In this document: positions 23,701 through 36,799 of the stretch, in pieces
How positions within the stretch are numbered: position 1 is the stretch's first letter
Layout: each line of letters begins with the position of its first letter
NCBI GenBank assembly: GCA_008711295.1
Contig: VUYV01000081.1
Location: 1,326,099-1,390,098, forward strand
Origin: Anarhynchus alexandrinus
Lineage: Eukaryota > Chordata > Aves > Charadriiformes > Charadriidae
Length of the DNA stretch: 64,000 bases
Direction of reading: 5' to 3'
Position numbers and translations under genes: made by a program
Notes under the pieces: generated by a model
Databases searched by the model: none
What the model was told of the DNA's origin: nothing
What the model saw: only the letters and a program-made list of their open reading frames with translations

Positions 23701-26700
23701 TCATTTGGGTGCTAAAAAAATGTCTCAAATTATAGCCTTTACCATGGTAATTTTCTTCTTTTTTTTTTTTTTCTTCCTAAGTTTTACACCTTGATGCTCT
23801 TCTTCCTTCTATGTATCTGTCACTGTCTTTGTTCTCGCTGCGACATGGGGGGCAGCGTTATCTCCGAATAAGGCAGCAGCCAAATGGCCCCAGTGGCCTC
23901 TGTCTTCTTTCTTTTCCCCAAGTCTTTATTCTCAGACCTAACAACATCTCTTCAATCACTGCTGTGCTGTGACGGGATGTGACCCAGGATCGATCTTTTA
24001 TCTATTGTCTTGGAACTGATGAAGTGTTATAGAGGTACCCAATATCACACAGGCTTTATAATGCCCAAACCTGTCCGGCTTTTCCTATCTTATTTGTAGG
24101 GATTTTGGTACCAACATCTCTTCTAGTATCTCTTTGTTCATTAGTTTTTAATTTAGTTTTAAATATTTTTCTCCAAAAGCTGCACTGATTGTTGCTCATT
24201 TTACCTTCCATCTTATTATTTTATGTCACAGATGATTTTTTCATTGTGTGTTTTTACTGACACAGATTGTGGGAACTTAAATAATAAACACACTTATGTA
24301 TTCCTTCAATGATTGCAATGAGAGTGGCGTAAGTGGTGACTGACATAAAATAATATACAGTAAAGGATCAAAAAGGAAAATAAACACACAGAAAGAATTG
24401 AGCAGAAATTGTTTGTATTTCCATACAAATAATTTCTTATACCAGCTGCTTGTCTGGCAAACTTATGTGCCTGTATAGGGGAAAATCAAACTGAGTAGGT
24501 GTCAGAAATCACACCAGAGAAATAGCTCTTCTGATTTTAAAGTTCATCTCCTAACGATCTTTCTCTGCCGTAGCTTAGCTGCGGTACTTTCTTTCCCCTG
24601 TTGTATTGACAACCATGTAAAAGATCTGCTTTCTCTTCACCTGCAAAAAATACAGTCCCAGTAACTCGTGGGGGTACAAACCAGAAGATTTCCACAAAAT
24701 TTGGCATACGCACTGCTTACCTAGAAAACAAATGTTTCTCAGGTACAGCAAGGAATAAGTGGAAGGATAAATGAAAGATCCAAATTGTATGGATGTAGAA
24801 GTTCACATCTGTCACACACTGATCTTCCATTCCAGCTGTTTCCTTGAGTAGCAGACTACGTTTCCGTCTGGCACGGAGACCGGACGAGTTGGTGCCGCTC
24901 CTGTCATATTTTCCCAGGTAAGGTTTGTGTTTGGGACTACAGTCTAAGGGTTTACCTGGACATTCCCAGTACCTCAGACGTGGTGTTTCTCCCTGAGATC
25001 CATACTTCTGACTGATTCCCGGACTTTGGGGTAGAAGTTGCACCATGTTGCCACAGCCTCCTCGCGAGGTCTGAAATCATGAAAAGGAAAAGTGGGTGCC
25101 ATCGGGTGTTTCCCACTGAATAGATCTCAGTGAAAATTATTTCAGCAGTCTTGCTCTGTCTGAAATCAGTATTGCATGGGCCCTGAGGAGCAGCAGATGA
25201 TGTAAGACCTTTCTGGTTACATAGCAGGAGATCCTGAGCATCTGGTGCCTCCTGGTTTGCACAAAGGACCTTAGGACTGGGGAACTTGGCCACCAGTAAG
25301 AATGACATCTCTCAGACAAAGTCAACGATGAAGTTATGAAGCAGGATAACTCACTACTCCACCGAAAGCTGTACGATTTTTGTAGCTGGACTTTAACAGC
25401 CCACAGTTGCCATTTGAAGGAGTGGATAAACGGTGGGGCAGGAGAAATGCTGTTGTTACTGCGAAGGACACCGCATCGGCTCTGTATGCGAGGAACGTCA
25501 CTGTTGGACCCTTCTCAATCATTTAAGTAGGGACAATGAGTCGGTTGGCACTTTCCCAAAAACTCCCTTCATTGCTGCATCTCCAGTTTGCAGCATGCCC
25601 AAAGGTGTGCTGCAGGATCCTGCAGCTGAGACTTGTTCCACAGCCACAGGGTGCATCGCACCAGCAGCTGTGGGAGCAGATCCTCACACTGTTGGTGGAG
25701 GTCTCTCATTCGTAACGTGACGTTTCTGGCAGATGAGACAGAGCCAGTTGTGGGGAGCTCTCAGACCAAGAACCACAGTTAAAATCTGTGCGTGCGATAA
25801 TATCCATACTGACATCCCTAGGAGGTTATTTTCCGAAGTGTGTTTAACGTGCATTAGGAAATCAGGTCAGTGGGAAAAGATGCTTCCTGAAGGTGCAGAA
25901 AGAGAGTGAACAGCACTGATTTTCCCACTGCTAATGCAAAGCTTCTTCATGGCTTACACTGCTATCTAGCAGCTAACCTAGCAACTATATACCAGGAAGC
26001 AGGCTGGAGACAATCAATTAATACTGATTCTTATGTAGCATAAGCCTAGCAAAGAGTTCATTTTGTATTTGCTATCGTATTTGTGAGCATTTGTCTATTG
26101 CAGAGGAAACATTTAATCAAAGCTCTAAATAATAATATTTTTCAATTATTTCTTTTATCTACCCCATTGAAAAAATATTAACAAATTCTCCAAGAATTCT
26201 AGTTATCTGACATTTCAGTTGAGAGGAAGTGCTTATAAGATATGAAGTTAAAACAACTACAAGTCTAGACATTGCTATTATAAATTAGGCAATAAATAAT
26301 TTTACTACATTGTCATGTTTCCTGTCAAAATTTTTCTGTCAACCATTTTCTTTTTAACAGAAATTTTTGGCAAAGAGAAACATTTTATGGAATACTTCAC
26401 AGAAACATATGGATGTGTCATTAAGAGAGTAAAGCACTCCCAATGGAAAACTTCCTGGATCAAAAAAAGGAATTCTGCCAGCTTTCATTTTGTGACAAAT
26501 AAACAGCAGGGAGAAGAATAAGCCTTTCCTTCTGGGCTGGCCAATTTAGACTTTCTTTACCCCTCTTTCATTTGAGGAAGCAATCTGTCCAAGTGTGGTC
26601 TGGAAATCCTATTTGCAAATGTGTCATAAAAATATATTTTATTTCCAAAGCTGCAGATGTCTATTATTAAATATTTGAAGTTTGTAATCGGTAGATCCCA

Positions 26701-27690
26701 CGCAAAATCTTTTTTTCTCATTTCTTCCAATGGAATAGTGAGCGTGTCTAGAAAAAGCCTCTCCTTTCTCAGAAAAAAAGCCAAACAATTTCCATTTTAG
26801 AATACTCTATTTATACCTCTAGAAAGGAAACTTTTCCTTTCATTTTACTGTCTTCGGCAGTAAGGCAGTAGCTGTAAGTCGGAAGCAAATTCAGAGCTGA
26901 AGAGACTATCACAGACTAGCTGAAATGTAAAGAACAAGAGCTTTGGTGCTTCTAATAAAACCCATTGTACAACTAATAACTACATATGCTCCCTGTAACA
27001 ACACTAATTACTTCTGCTTTCAGAAGTAAAATTAAAGTGCATCCATGCAACAAACGACTGTGCAGATGCAGCCTCAGGTGTGAAATTTTAGAATCTGTTT
27101 ACTTCATTTAAGTCATAATGATGAGTTTTAGTTTTCTCTTTTAAATTTCTGTGTATCTATATGTAGTTCAGTGTCTAAGTACGTGCTTAATGATGTTGGG
27201 ATGAAATTACTCCTTTTTTGTCCCTGCTTCAAGTTATCTTGAAGAAAATACCTATAAAATACTGCAGCCCAAATGGTATTTTCTTTTTCAAAAGTTGCTG
27301 AACTTCCCAAGTAAGATCTAGAATAAATCACATGTACTTTATCTCTTCAACGAGGGCAGCACTGCGCTAGTGTTGCACCAGCATTGTTGGGATACTACTG
27401 TATCTGAAAGGGTCATTTATCTTTCCCCGCCGTAATTTGCAGGTTTGATGTTTCTCCCGCGCAACTACAGCTGAGCTTTCCCATCTGTTCTGCAAAGCCA
27501 AAGTTGGAAGCTGACCCTTAACTTTTACGAGTTCTCTCTGCGGTTACCAAGTTACGGTTTCACTGGAATCCCTGTTCTATCCACGAAAAATCTGGAACGG
27601 AAAGTTTGCTTCGCTTCGTGTTTGTTTTTCTCTCTTCTTTCCTCCCGTGGCTCAGAGTTCTGTCCCGGCACTGGGTCAGGGCTACCGCTT

Positions 27691-27738
27691 CCTACAGATT
27701 CCTACAGATTCCTACAGATTGCCTTCAGATTCCTACAG
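27691..27738. repeat. Short tandem repeat, 10-bp unit
   Basis: Three exact copies of CCTACAGATT (27691-27720), then a diverged unit and a final partial copy. Confidence 0.9.
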
Positions 27739-28920
27739 AAAACGGTGAAAGGTGAAGCAAGCAGGAGGTGTTCACGCTGGCCCGTGCTAAACCTGGACAT
27801 GACAACGGTGCGAGGCAGAATGGAGGCAAACGCTGCCCAGTGCATGGGGCTGTTACAGGCTGGTAGCTGCCAGAGGGCAAAGGCAAAATTAATATTGAAC
27901 TGATGGTGCTGGGGATTGGACATTGACAAAACCCCCCGTGGAGTCAGTGGAATTTCAGCAATGTTAAAGGCTGAAACATGACGCGGTGTTCGGATCAAGA
28001 CAATATCTGGCCATAAAAATTCCTAAAATTAAAGATTTTCATGACATAAAGACAAAGAAATCACTGTCCTGACCAGCTTAATTATGTCAAAGCTGTGAGC
28101 ACAGCCAACTTAGTCCTATACATTTTTCCCACGTGTGATATTTATTATTGATTTCTAATTAAAGTGGAATTAATTTACAACATGACTCAGAGCACCCACT
28201 AAAGGTTTGTAACAGCAATGCCTGGTAGTAGGCTTTCCTCATTTTGCCTGGCTTTGAAAGTCAGCTTTTGGCTGTTTTAAACTTTTCTCAAAGCTCAATT
28301 TCTTGACCAGAGAGGTGGAAGCACCAAAGAGGCAATTTTTGCACATTGAGAGCTCCAAAAAATGTGGTCTTTGGTTAAAAAGGAATGAAGCTATTCTGAA
28401 AAAAGGCTTTTAGTTGTCTGTCCTGAGTACTTCAAAGTGGGCCATGAATTCTTCTCAAAAATCTTGGATTTCTGTTCTCTGGAAACCCGCGAGCCCTTCC
28501 TTGGTGTGCAGTCAGGGATATGTCGTGATCCCTAGTGTCTGGGTTTTACTCTCCTTTTTGATGTTTTTAAGGTCTGCTTGACAAACCTAAGACTAGTACG
28601 TTATGCAAAAGACAAACTAGACGTCAAAGATTAATCCATGGGCTGAAGAGCTCTTGGAAGTGTGTGTAACAATAAGGCTGGTTTCATAATATCAGGGATA
28701 AGTTTGCTAAAAGACTTTTTTTTTTTTTTAACTGGGAGTATATCGGTCAAAGGTTTTGGGGATTTTTTTAAATGTTCAGACATGACGTTGATAAAAAGTT
28801 GTTTGTAGCACTTAACTCCAGCCAACAGGAGCGGGGTCCGTACCCACAAACGCTTTAAGAGTTTATGAATGATGCGTTTGAAATAACTGTGCAAACGGGT
28901 TTAGTGCTGCAAAGTCTTTT

Positions 28921-28942
28921 CATTGGTGACAGATCACCAATG
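28921..28942. other. Perfect hairpin, 9-bp stem, 4-nt loop
   Basis: CATTGGTGA at 28921-28929 pairs exactly with TCACCAATG at 28934-28942 around CAGA. It contains two CCAAT/ATTGG boxes in opposite orientation. No run of T follows to suggest a terminator role. Confidence 0.6.
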
Positions 28943-29214
28943 GAAATTCTGCACTTTCAATTGATCATCTGCTTCTTTGGTGACTGAGTGGCCGTGGTTC
29001 CTAGCGTGCGACAAACATTTATTGTTTCCGACATCCATTTGACCTTTCGCTCTGGTTTTCTGATTAAAAAAGTTAATGGATACCGAATGAAAACACAGCT
29101 AATAAAATGAGGCAAATGTCAATAATATACGCTCCTATACATCCGCATTGTGCATATCCAAATCAAGGAAAAGTCTCAAAGTTGCTCAAGTTGACAGATT
29201 TTGTGGAATGTGAC

Positions 29215-29340
29215 ACCCCGTGAGCGCAGCTGAAGGGGCCGTGTGAGGAGGGCGCGGAGGGGCCGTCTCCAGCTGCCTCGGACCGGGACGGCGCCTGCGG
29301 CGGGGCGCCCGCTGCGTAGCCTGCGCGTCGGTGGAAGATC
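29215..29340. promoter_or_regulatory. Short CpG-rich patch
   Basis: About 125 bp with roughly 17 CpG dinucleotides (hand count) in otherwise CpG-poor DNA; GC content about 70%. It is shorter than the usual 200-bp CpG-island threshold. Open frames on both strands (70 and 74 residues) are arginine/alanine-rich because of base composition. It might be a small promoter or a conserved element; neither is shown. Confidence 0.35.
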
Positions 29341-31966
29341 TTGCTCTACTCTTCCTTCACGGGTAGCAAACACAGCTGGAGAGCTATCTGATTTCAGCAT
29401 CGTGCTCCACCTCGCAACAAGCTGGTGCTCTTACTGTGTTATTTTTGAGGGGTGATGTGCCCTTTGAACAAGAAACAGAAACAGCAGAAGTATCCCACAT
29501 ACTTCCTCTCTCACTTCACAGCCGTTCGGGGGCTCTTAGGGATTCACCGGGACTAGTTGGGCTCATGGGGTTTAGCGCCATCTCTAATTAAATTTAAACA
29601 AGTTAAATCGCAGCCTTTCATGTCCCCTCACAGGAATCAATCTAATTCTGTTCTGGGATTTTCTAACAGTTTTGTGAATTAAATTGATTTTTACTTTTCC
29701 TATTCCTCTGCATAGTTGCATGAAAAAGTTTAAAGTGAGCTAGTACTGTGAGCTGGGTTGGTTAGAAATTTATTTTCATACAGTTTCTGGAACCGGACCG
29801 AAAAACGCTCAGCACCTCCAGAACCGGGTTTTCAAAACTTAAAGGAATCGAAAGAACTTGCTTTATTGTTTTGTCCAATCCCCCTGCTGTTACAAGTAGC
29901 CATAGTACATGTGGCCTCTTTTCCTACTTAGCCAAAACAATTAGCCAGATTTTCAAAATAAAATATTATGTGGGGAGCCGTTAAGCACAGGTTTGCCTCT
30001 GATAACAGAGGAATCAGTGACCCCAGGTTTTTAACTCCATGAGACGTCGGCCTGAGACAGAAGATAGTACTTAATATTGAGACAACTTGGACGGAGAACC
30101 AGGTCTTCCAGGCAAACACAGAGACTGAAAACGTTATGAAAAAGAATCAGGACAATGGCTGGAGAGACCTGGATGTACTCGGAGCTGCAAAGGCCAAAGG
30201 ATTTATTTTTTCGACACAGAATCATCGAAAAGAGATTTATTGTACTTTTCCTTTTGCGTGGCTTAAAATTCCTGCAAACTGAAACCGGTCTCATGTACTT
30301 TTCAGTAGTCACTGCATTCATTAAGGACCGACTGTCAAGTAAAACTGCAGCAGCTCCGGGCACGTCGTTGAGTTGGGCTCCAGGCGGCTGTTGTGCAAGT
30401 TATGATGAAGAGCCTTTACCAGGACTGAGATGAGGGTGTTGTTTTTGTTATACATGTCAAATCGTCCCTGCCTGAAATACTTCTAGTGAATGTTATAATC
30501 CCTTAGTTTAACCCTGAGCTTAAGTCAAAATAAATAAATCAGTGAAGGGATACTTTTTAGTTGTTTTGGAATCTAAATTCCCTCCTTGTTTACTTAACTG
30601 TTTAGTAGAAAAAATGCTTCTTATTTACTGTCTCAAACCAGGACAGCATTTGATGTAGAGAAGTAAGGTGTGTGAAAGTGCCTCGACTTTGAAATCCTGA
30701 TAGTTTGGGGGGGTGTCCAACATCATCACATTTTTCCCTTGTTCCAGCCTCTTCAGCACTCTCGGTGAAAGCAGTGGAAAACCTGACCTTACTAGGAAAG
30801 AAAGAGAGATCAATATTTCAACTTATTTATTTATATAAATGGCTATCTTGAAATAAATCAAGCTGGAGTTCCAAAAAGCTTCATATTTCTTGCTGACAGC
30901 TGATCAGATACGTGCAGTGAAAGCCATTAGCAAATCCCATGTGCAGTATTCACCATTTGTGTGGTGTATTTACAGTTCTTTGCAAAGTAAGTGGTGGAAG
31001 GGTAAATAATTTGCCTTATGGAGCAATCCGAGCGACTGTTTTTCGTTAAGTGTGGAGTTACACGAGCAGCTGCCTACAGAAGGAGGACAGGTTGGAAATG
31101 GAGTTAAATCTCCAGGAAGAAAGTCGCTGCTCCCATGAGAAAGACATTTTGGAAACTCTTCTCGAACACAAACACGAAAGCCCCGATGCCCCGGGTGCAC
31201 CAGCTTTCAGTTGCCATATGGGTTGCTCATTGGGTTCCCCACAGTCTGGGTTCTACAGAGACGTGAACAAGTGTGGCACAATGGTTGGATCATAAAATAC
31301 CGCTAAAGGCTCTGCCGCCACCAACCCAAACTATTTTCGCTGAGCTACGGCTCAAAAGTCCCCCGTGTCAGAGTAAGCGCCATATGCAGCAAGTGAGAAA
31401 CACGTTCTGCCCCAGACAAATGCTCCTCCTCAACCAGCTGAACTCTGCATGTCCCACATCAGCACAAGGTCGAGAGTGCAGTGTTATCTGAGTAGAAAAG
31501 TGTCCTTCTAGATGCTTTTCTTCCTTTTACAGTGAGGCTCTGGCTCTCTTCTAACAGAGATTAGGTGACAGCTTTCACCTAAGAGCGGCACTGTGAACAC
31601 CTAAGGTGTGGGTGAAGTGTTGAAGGTCACCAGTAGGAAATAACGTGCAGAAAGGCTGCATCTACATCCTCTTGAAGAGAGATTTAAAGGACAGAGACCC
31701 ATTTGGATCGATTAGAGAGGAGAGTATTCACTGTGTAAGAAACATCCTGGAAGAAAGCACAAAGGGGTTTACAAAGGAAAGGGAGAGGGACTGAAGGACT
31801 GTCACTGGCACAGAAACATCAACTTTTCAACTTGGTATAGGAATGTATGGTTTGATTCCTGTGTTGAACAATCCATGAAACATTAGTGAAGAAAACGTCA
31901 CTGCTACCACCCAAGTCACAGGCTTTGGGCTTGCACACATAAGAAAACCCCAAAACATAGTAGTGT

Positions 31967-32239
31967 AGTGATAGGACGAGGGGGAATGGCTTCAAACTGG
32001 AAGAGGGCAGGTTTAGATTGAACATTAGGAAGAAGTTTTTCACTGTGAGGGTGGTGAGGCACTGTCCCAGGTTGCCCAGAGAGGTTGTTGAGGCCCCATC
32101 CCTGGAGGTGTTCAAGGCCAGGCTGGCCGTGGCCTTGGGCAGCCTGGTGTGGTGGGAGGTGTCCCTGCCTATGGCAGGGGGGTTGGAACTCGATGATCTT
32201 CAAGGTCCTTTCCAACCTAAACCATTCTATGATTCTATG
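31967..32239 (+). mobile_element. CR1 LINE 3' end, 273 bp
   Basis: Sense CR1 starting within ORF2 at GTGATAGGACGAGGGGGAAT. It encodes [20 protein letters not shown] and [20 protein letters not shown], and ends with the conserved 3' block and ATTCTATGATTCTATGA. The ORF2 tail reads through into the tail repeat, as in the other copies. 5'-truncated. Confidence 0.95.
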
Positions 32240-34713
32240 AGAACATGAGATCCATTCGCAGCTTTGTGTACCTGCTGGCTTTGGGGCACAGAAGCAGCAC
32301 AGAGGCTGTGAGCTCAGTTAGTCCCCCTTGCAGAGCCCCCTGCAGCTCCAGCTGGGACAGGGGCTCTCTGCCGCCTGTGCTGAGAAGGGACGACAGCACA
32401 GACGGCGCCGAACCATCACCCATCGCCTCTTTGAGTATTGTCTGCCCCACAGGACAGAGCAGCACTGGCTGTATCAGTTTGTTTTGCCAGAGGTAGGAAT
32501 CTTCAAATCTATTAGGTGCAGAAAACAAAGCAATATCTTTGAGCACGACCATCCAAGCATCCAACCCCAGATGTAAATTATTAAGTTCCCCCTGGATAAA
32601 CTAAAAGTGAGGTCTACCTAATTGCTAAGTGCTTGCTCAAGAGTCAGATTTAAACTTATGCTGAGTTCTGAACACAGCTTGATTTCGTTCGTATGATCAA
32701 GCAAATGATGGCATAGAAATAGATTTTTTTTTAAAGAATTTATAAACAATATTGTGGCAAACAAACCAAGAGCCAGAACGTATTCTGGTGATGATGGAAG
32801 ACACATATATATGGAATGTGTTCATTTACATGAAAGAAAAATGGCTGCAAAAGTGTTCCCATCAATCTCTGTGTACCGACTGAAGTCTAAAAAAGAAAAG
32901 TTTTGATGGCTTGTGACACTGCAATACATCTACTACACGTGTTGTCAGATTGGTGTCTGCGACTCCAATGGTGAGGCAAAGTTGGGAACGTGGTAGGACC
33001 AGAAAGCCAAGTGCCTCTTTACTCTTGGGATTAATCCACAGGAATGTCTCCTCTAACAGCAAAATCCCTGGAGGAAACAGAGAAGGGGGAGAGGAGGGTA
33101 AGCAACAATCGTTTCATTTATCAATTCAAAATAAATGGCAACATTTTTGCAGCATGTAATTATTAATATTTTAATATTTTAATATTTTAACATTTATTAT
33201 GTCTTACTCATAAAAACAAGTTATGAAGTGCTTTTTGCTGTGATCACGAGCTTTTCCTAAATCTTGTCCTTTATGTGGACAAACAGTCCCTTTTCCCAAT
33301 GAAGGCACTGGAAGAAAGGAAACAATAAAGTGTGAGCTTTTTCATACAAAAGGCTGGGAATCTTTAAAAGAAAGGAAACAGCAAATTATTATGACACACA
33401 GGAGCTGAAACTGGGAATGTCTACAACTGATTAAAAAAAAAAAATCTAAAGAATTTAAAAGAAATTAGGTGGAAGAAAATTGTCATGTAAATCTCACTGA
33501 GTTGTTGATACCGAGTTCTACAGCTGAACGGGTCTGTAGCTTTGTTAGCAGAGTTTATTTATTTTGTAGCTTAAGTAGATTTAGTTGCTTTAGTTGCTTA
33601 ATTGCTGAGGGTGAGAGCAATATAACATTTGCCCCCCTTTGTATTATTTGCCCCCCTCTACATTTGCTTTTTAGCATCTCTTTATAGGATATCTCCTCTT
33701 ACTCATTTTCTCTCTAAATGAAACAATATTTCAATTTCCTTCCATGGAGTGGCCTCTCTGTAATTCCAATAACACCGCTTCTCTGTTTGTGAACCGCTTT
33801 TATTGCTGTCATATCCTTTTCTGAGATAGAATGATAAGAAGTGAGCCAAATATATCAAAGAAGAGCCTATAATTGATCCCTGTAATGACAGTATAATATT
33901 TTTTGCGCTGTTTTCGAGCTCATTTTTCGCATATTCTTTCCAGCAACGCTTTGCATTTGAACAATTATTAGAGCAGAAGACGCGAGCGGCTCAGATTTCC
34001 CTTCCATTGTACAACAGCCTGATTTTTTTCAATAATTCCATTAACCGACAGCTGTATTCCCTTCCTCCAAGCTTTCTGACCTCTCTGAAGGTGCTCAGAG
34101 CTTTCTCTAGTTATTCCCGGCTCAGATGTTTGTTCCTCAAGTGTCGGTGCTGAAGTTGTCCATGCTGCATCACAAGACGCATGCGAATCTCCTCTTTCCC
34201 AGCAGCTCCCGTACCCAACTCCCACATGAGTCGCTTCTCAAATCTTTCCAGGAATAATCCAAAACAGAACCAAAAGCTGAGAACAAAAACAAGGTGTTGT
34301 GAGATCTCAGGTTGACTTTCCTTTACGGTTCTCTGAGGGGCTGCAAATGCATCAGATTAACTTCTTTTTGCTGACTTCTTTCACCGGCTGTGAGGAGGAA
34401 ACAAAAGCTCCGATGAAATGTTCTGAAATACGTGAAATATTGTTTATACATAACAATAGAAGACAATTTTTGAAAGCAATGGTCCTAAACACATCCTCCT
34501 CCCCTGGAAGCTGGGAGCCGGTACCCAGAGACCGACAGCACTTACACCAAGGGACAACCTATGTGCCTGTCTCGCACACTCCTTCCCACCTCCCAGCCAC
34601 GGACAGCTTCCCCTGCACCTAACCAAGTGGCCGAGTCCTCCCTTGAGATGGCAGCGCCTGCAGACCGCGATGCTGCTCATCTCTTTCCCCCTCTGACTTC
34701 CCTTCTCGTTTCA
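32240..34713. other. No recognisable gene; unique DNA
   Basis: Unique sequence. A TTAATATT octamer tandem repeat lies at 33163-33194. Open frames (at most 109 residues, - strand 32235-32564) show no domain. Confidence 0.55.
33163..33194. repeat. TTAATATT tandem repeat
   Basis: Three exact 8-bp units plus a diverged fourth (TTAACATT). Confidence 0.85.
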
Positions 34714-34778
34714 CAGAATCACAGAACGGTCAGGGTTGGAAGGGACCTCTGGAGATTATCTAGTCCAGCCCTCCGTTT
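34714..34778 (-). mobile_element. CR1 LINE, extreme 3' end (diverged)
   Basis: CACAGAATCACAGAACGGTC, then GGGTTGGAAGGGACCTCTGG and ATTATCTAGTCCAGCCC: a diverged reverse-orientation CR1 tail of about 65 bp. Confidence 0.8.
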
Positions 34779-36779
34779 AATTTCCTCACTGGTTCCCCTT
34801 CAGTAGCCCTCAGGTCCTTGTCCCCACCTCTCTCCTCCCACCGCAGGTCCCTGCCCTCTCCCGCAGCCAGCGCCACTGCCTCCCGTCCCCTGGGGACCGG
34901 GGAGGAAAGCGGCTGGGGAAGGGGGGCACGCCTGCGCCCCGTCCCCTCCATCAGTCCTGCTGACCTTGGTGCACACTGTGTCCCCGTCTTGGCACAAGCC
35001 CACCTGCAGATGTCCCCCAGGGAAGACCACAGCCTTTTCATTCGCGCAATCTCTTGAGCCTTTTGTTCCCCCGGGACTGCCTCGTTGGGCGAGGGCAGAC
35101 AGCTAACGCAATTAGCGATGCTGTGCCGGAGCCTTTTGCAATTCATTGCATTTTCAAAAGTCCCCTGGTGTAATACTTACTGGTCTTCCTTCAGGTAGGA
35201 TTTTTATAATTCTCTTAAAAGCAATCAGGACAAATTTATGCTGCTTATTGCTTACAGCTCTATCATTTTTTGTATATATTTAAGGGCTTTTCTCTTGCCG
35301 TTTTCCTTACAGAGTGGAATTTTATAGATACATAAATATATTGACTATGTTTGTTGTAAAATGTTGCCCACATCTCCTCACATGCCGGTGCACCTCTTGA
35401 TTAAATGACTCATGCAGATCAATGACTCAAAGGCACTTTATATGCAGATATATTCTATGTTTATCCTGCAGACCACCCACTGCCAGCAAATACAATTATG
35501 ATTTTATAATTGGAGGAGAGCTGGAGAGCTACAGAACTGTGTGTGCGCACGTGCGTGTGCGTGTGTCTCGCTGTATACGTGTGTACGTATGTACATGTGT
35601 ATGCATGTATATAATGCACACGTTCAGACTGAGAGAGGAAAAAGAAAGGAATTTGGGTGAATTACAATGTCCTGGGTGATGTGATTGCAGCACGTTTAAA
35701 ACGCAGCGTAGTGGCACCAAGTGCGCTGCAAACGCGCAGGGAGGTCCGCATCGAGTGCAAGGGGAAAGGCATTCCGACAGCGCTTGAAACCCAGCGGTCG
35801 AGGAACGGGATGGGGGAAGGGTGGTGCAACGGCTCCTCCTCACCCGCAATCACACCTTTCTGTCGCTTAGCGGGGTTTTTTTTACGCAATTAGGATTAAT
35901 TAAGGGAATAATGGCAGGAGATGATTAAATAATAAGGTTACACTCTGCAGGACTGTGTTTTATGCAGGCTTTGTAAAGGAAGGCAATACAAGAGTAGCAA
36001 AAACGTGGAAATGAGAGTTTTGAAAGAAGACGACACCTTGCTGGGATGCGATTTGCAGCAGCCGCGATGATACAGTCACAATGACTGAGTGTTTGCAGCG
36101 CTAATAGGTGTTTACTCCCACAGAGAGATGGCCGGGGATTTTTCATCAAAACATGTTTTGGCCTAATCATGCTGGTTTTGCCTGAATTCTCAAAGTTAAT
36201 TTTCTTGACGAAAATTAAATATGGCATATTTTTTCTGTCCTTTGTGAGAGGTCATAATAACTTATTAGTCAAATTATTCTATTTTCGTATCTTATTTTTT
36301 TTAAATACAAAGGTATTTCTTGTTTGCGGTGCAACTGAAACTGAGCACTAGCTTATATAAAGGAGCAAAAAGGATGTGTTTGGTCTGAGAAACAAGATAA
36401 AATGTTTCGGTGAGGTAGCAGCTCTCTTTAGCCATGTTAAGAATAAAATCAAAGTCGGACGTCTCAACAGCATTAACGTGCACCAGTGTTACGCGAGTGA
36501 CTGCCATTTCTGACAGTGAAAAACAACGAAATAAGAGATGTAACTTTGAAGCTTGGAAACAATTCTGAATTTTTCCGAACAACTCAAAATCCAAATGTCG
36601 AGTTTCTTTACAAAAGAACGCGTTTGGAGTGCCAGAAGGGGAAAGATATTTGAAGAGAGTGGAAACCAAAACTACAATGATTAATTTCACTATTTATTTT
36701 ACATATGTATTTTTAGACAGGCATTACACAGTGAAGACCAACACGTTGTATAAAGCAGGTGACTGCAGTTCCCACGTGA
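34779..36779. other. No recognisable gene; GC-rich patch and Z-DNA-prone tract
   Basis: 34840-35000 is GC-rich, and a 128-residue - strand frame (34760-35146) overlaps it without a domain. 35100-35400 is AT-rich unique DNA. 35538-35613 is alternating purine-pyrimidine DNA, listed separately. The 129-residue - strand frame at 36301-36690 is unrecognised. Confidence 0.5.
35538..35613. repeat. TG/CG/TA alternating tract (Z-DNA-prone)
   Basis: 35538-35566 (29 bp) and 35572-35613 (42 bp) alternate purine and pyrimidine without a break, separated by CTCGC. The first block is rich in TG and CG steps, the second in TA and TG steps. It looks like a decayed TG microsatellite. Confidence 0.85.
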
Positions 36780-36799
36780 GCAGAAGGGACTGGGATGCT

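Larger units (their letters stand above)
20753..31966. other. About 11.2 kb without recognisable CR1 or gene
   Basis: Unique AT-rich DNA with GC-rich patches at 21890-22060 and 29215-29340. The longest open frame is 169 residues on the - strand (21655-22164), with no domain and a tryptophan/proline-rich composition that follows from the GC-rich DNA. It also contains T runs near 23759 and 28717, a 10-bp tandem repeat at 27691-27738 and a tight hairpin at 28921-28942. I recognise no exon, RNA gene or mobile element. Confidence 0.5.

Noticed and set aside
34760..35146. 128-residue - strand frame over a GC-rich patch
   Set aside because: Low-complexity R/G/P composition, overlapping equally long frames on the other strand, no domain.
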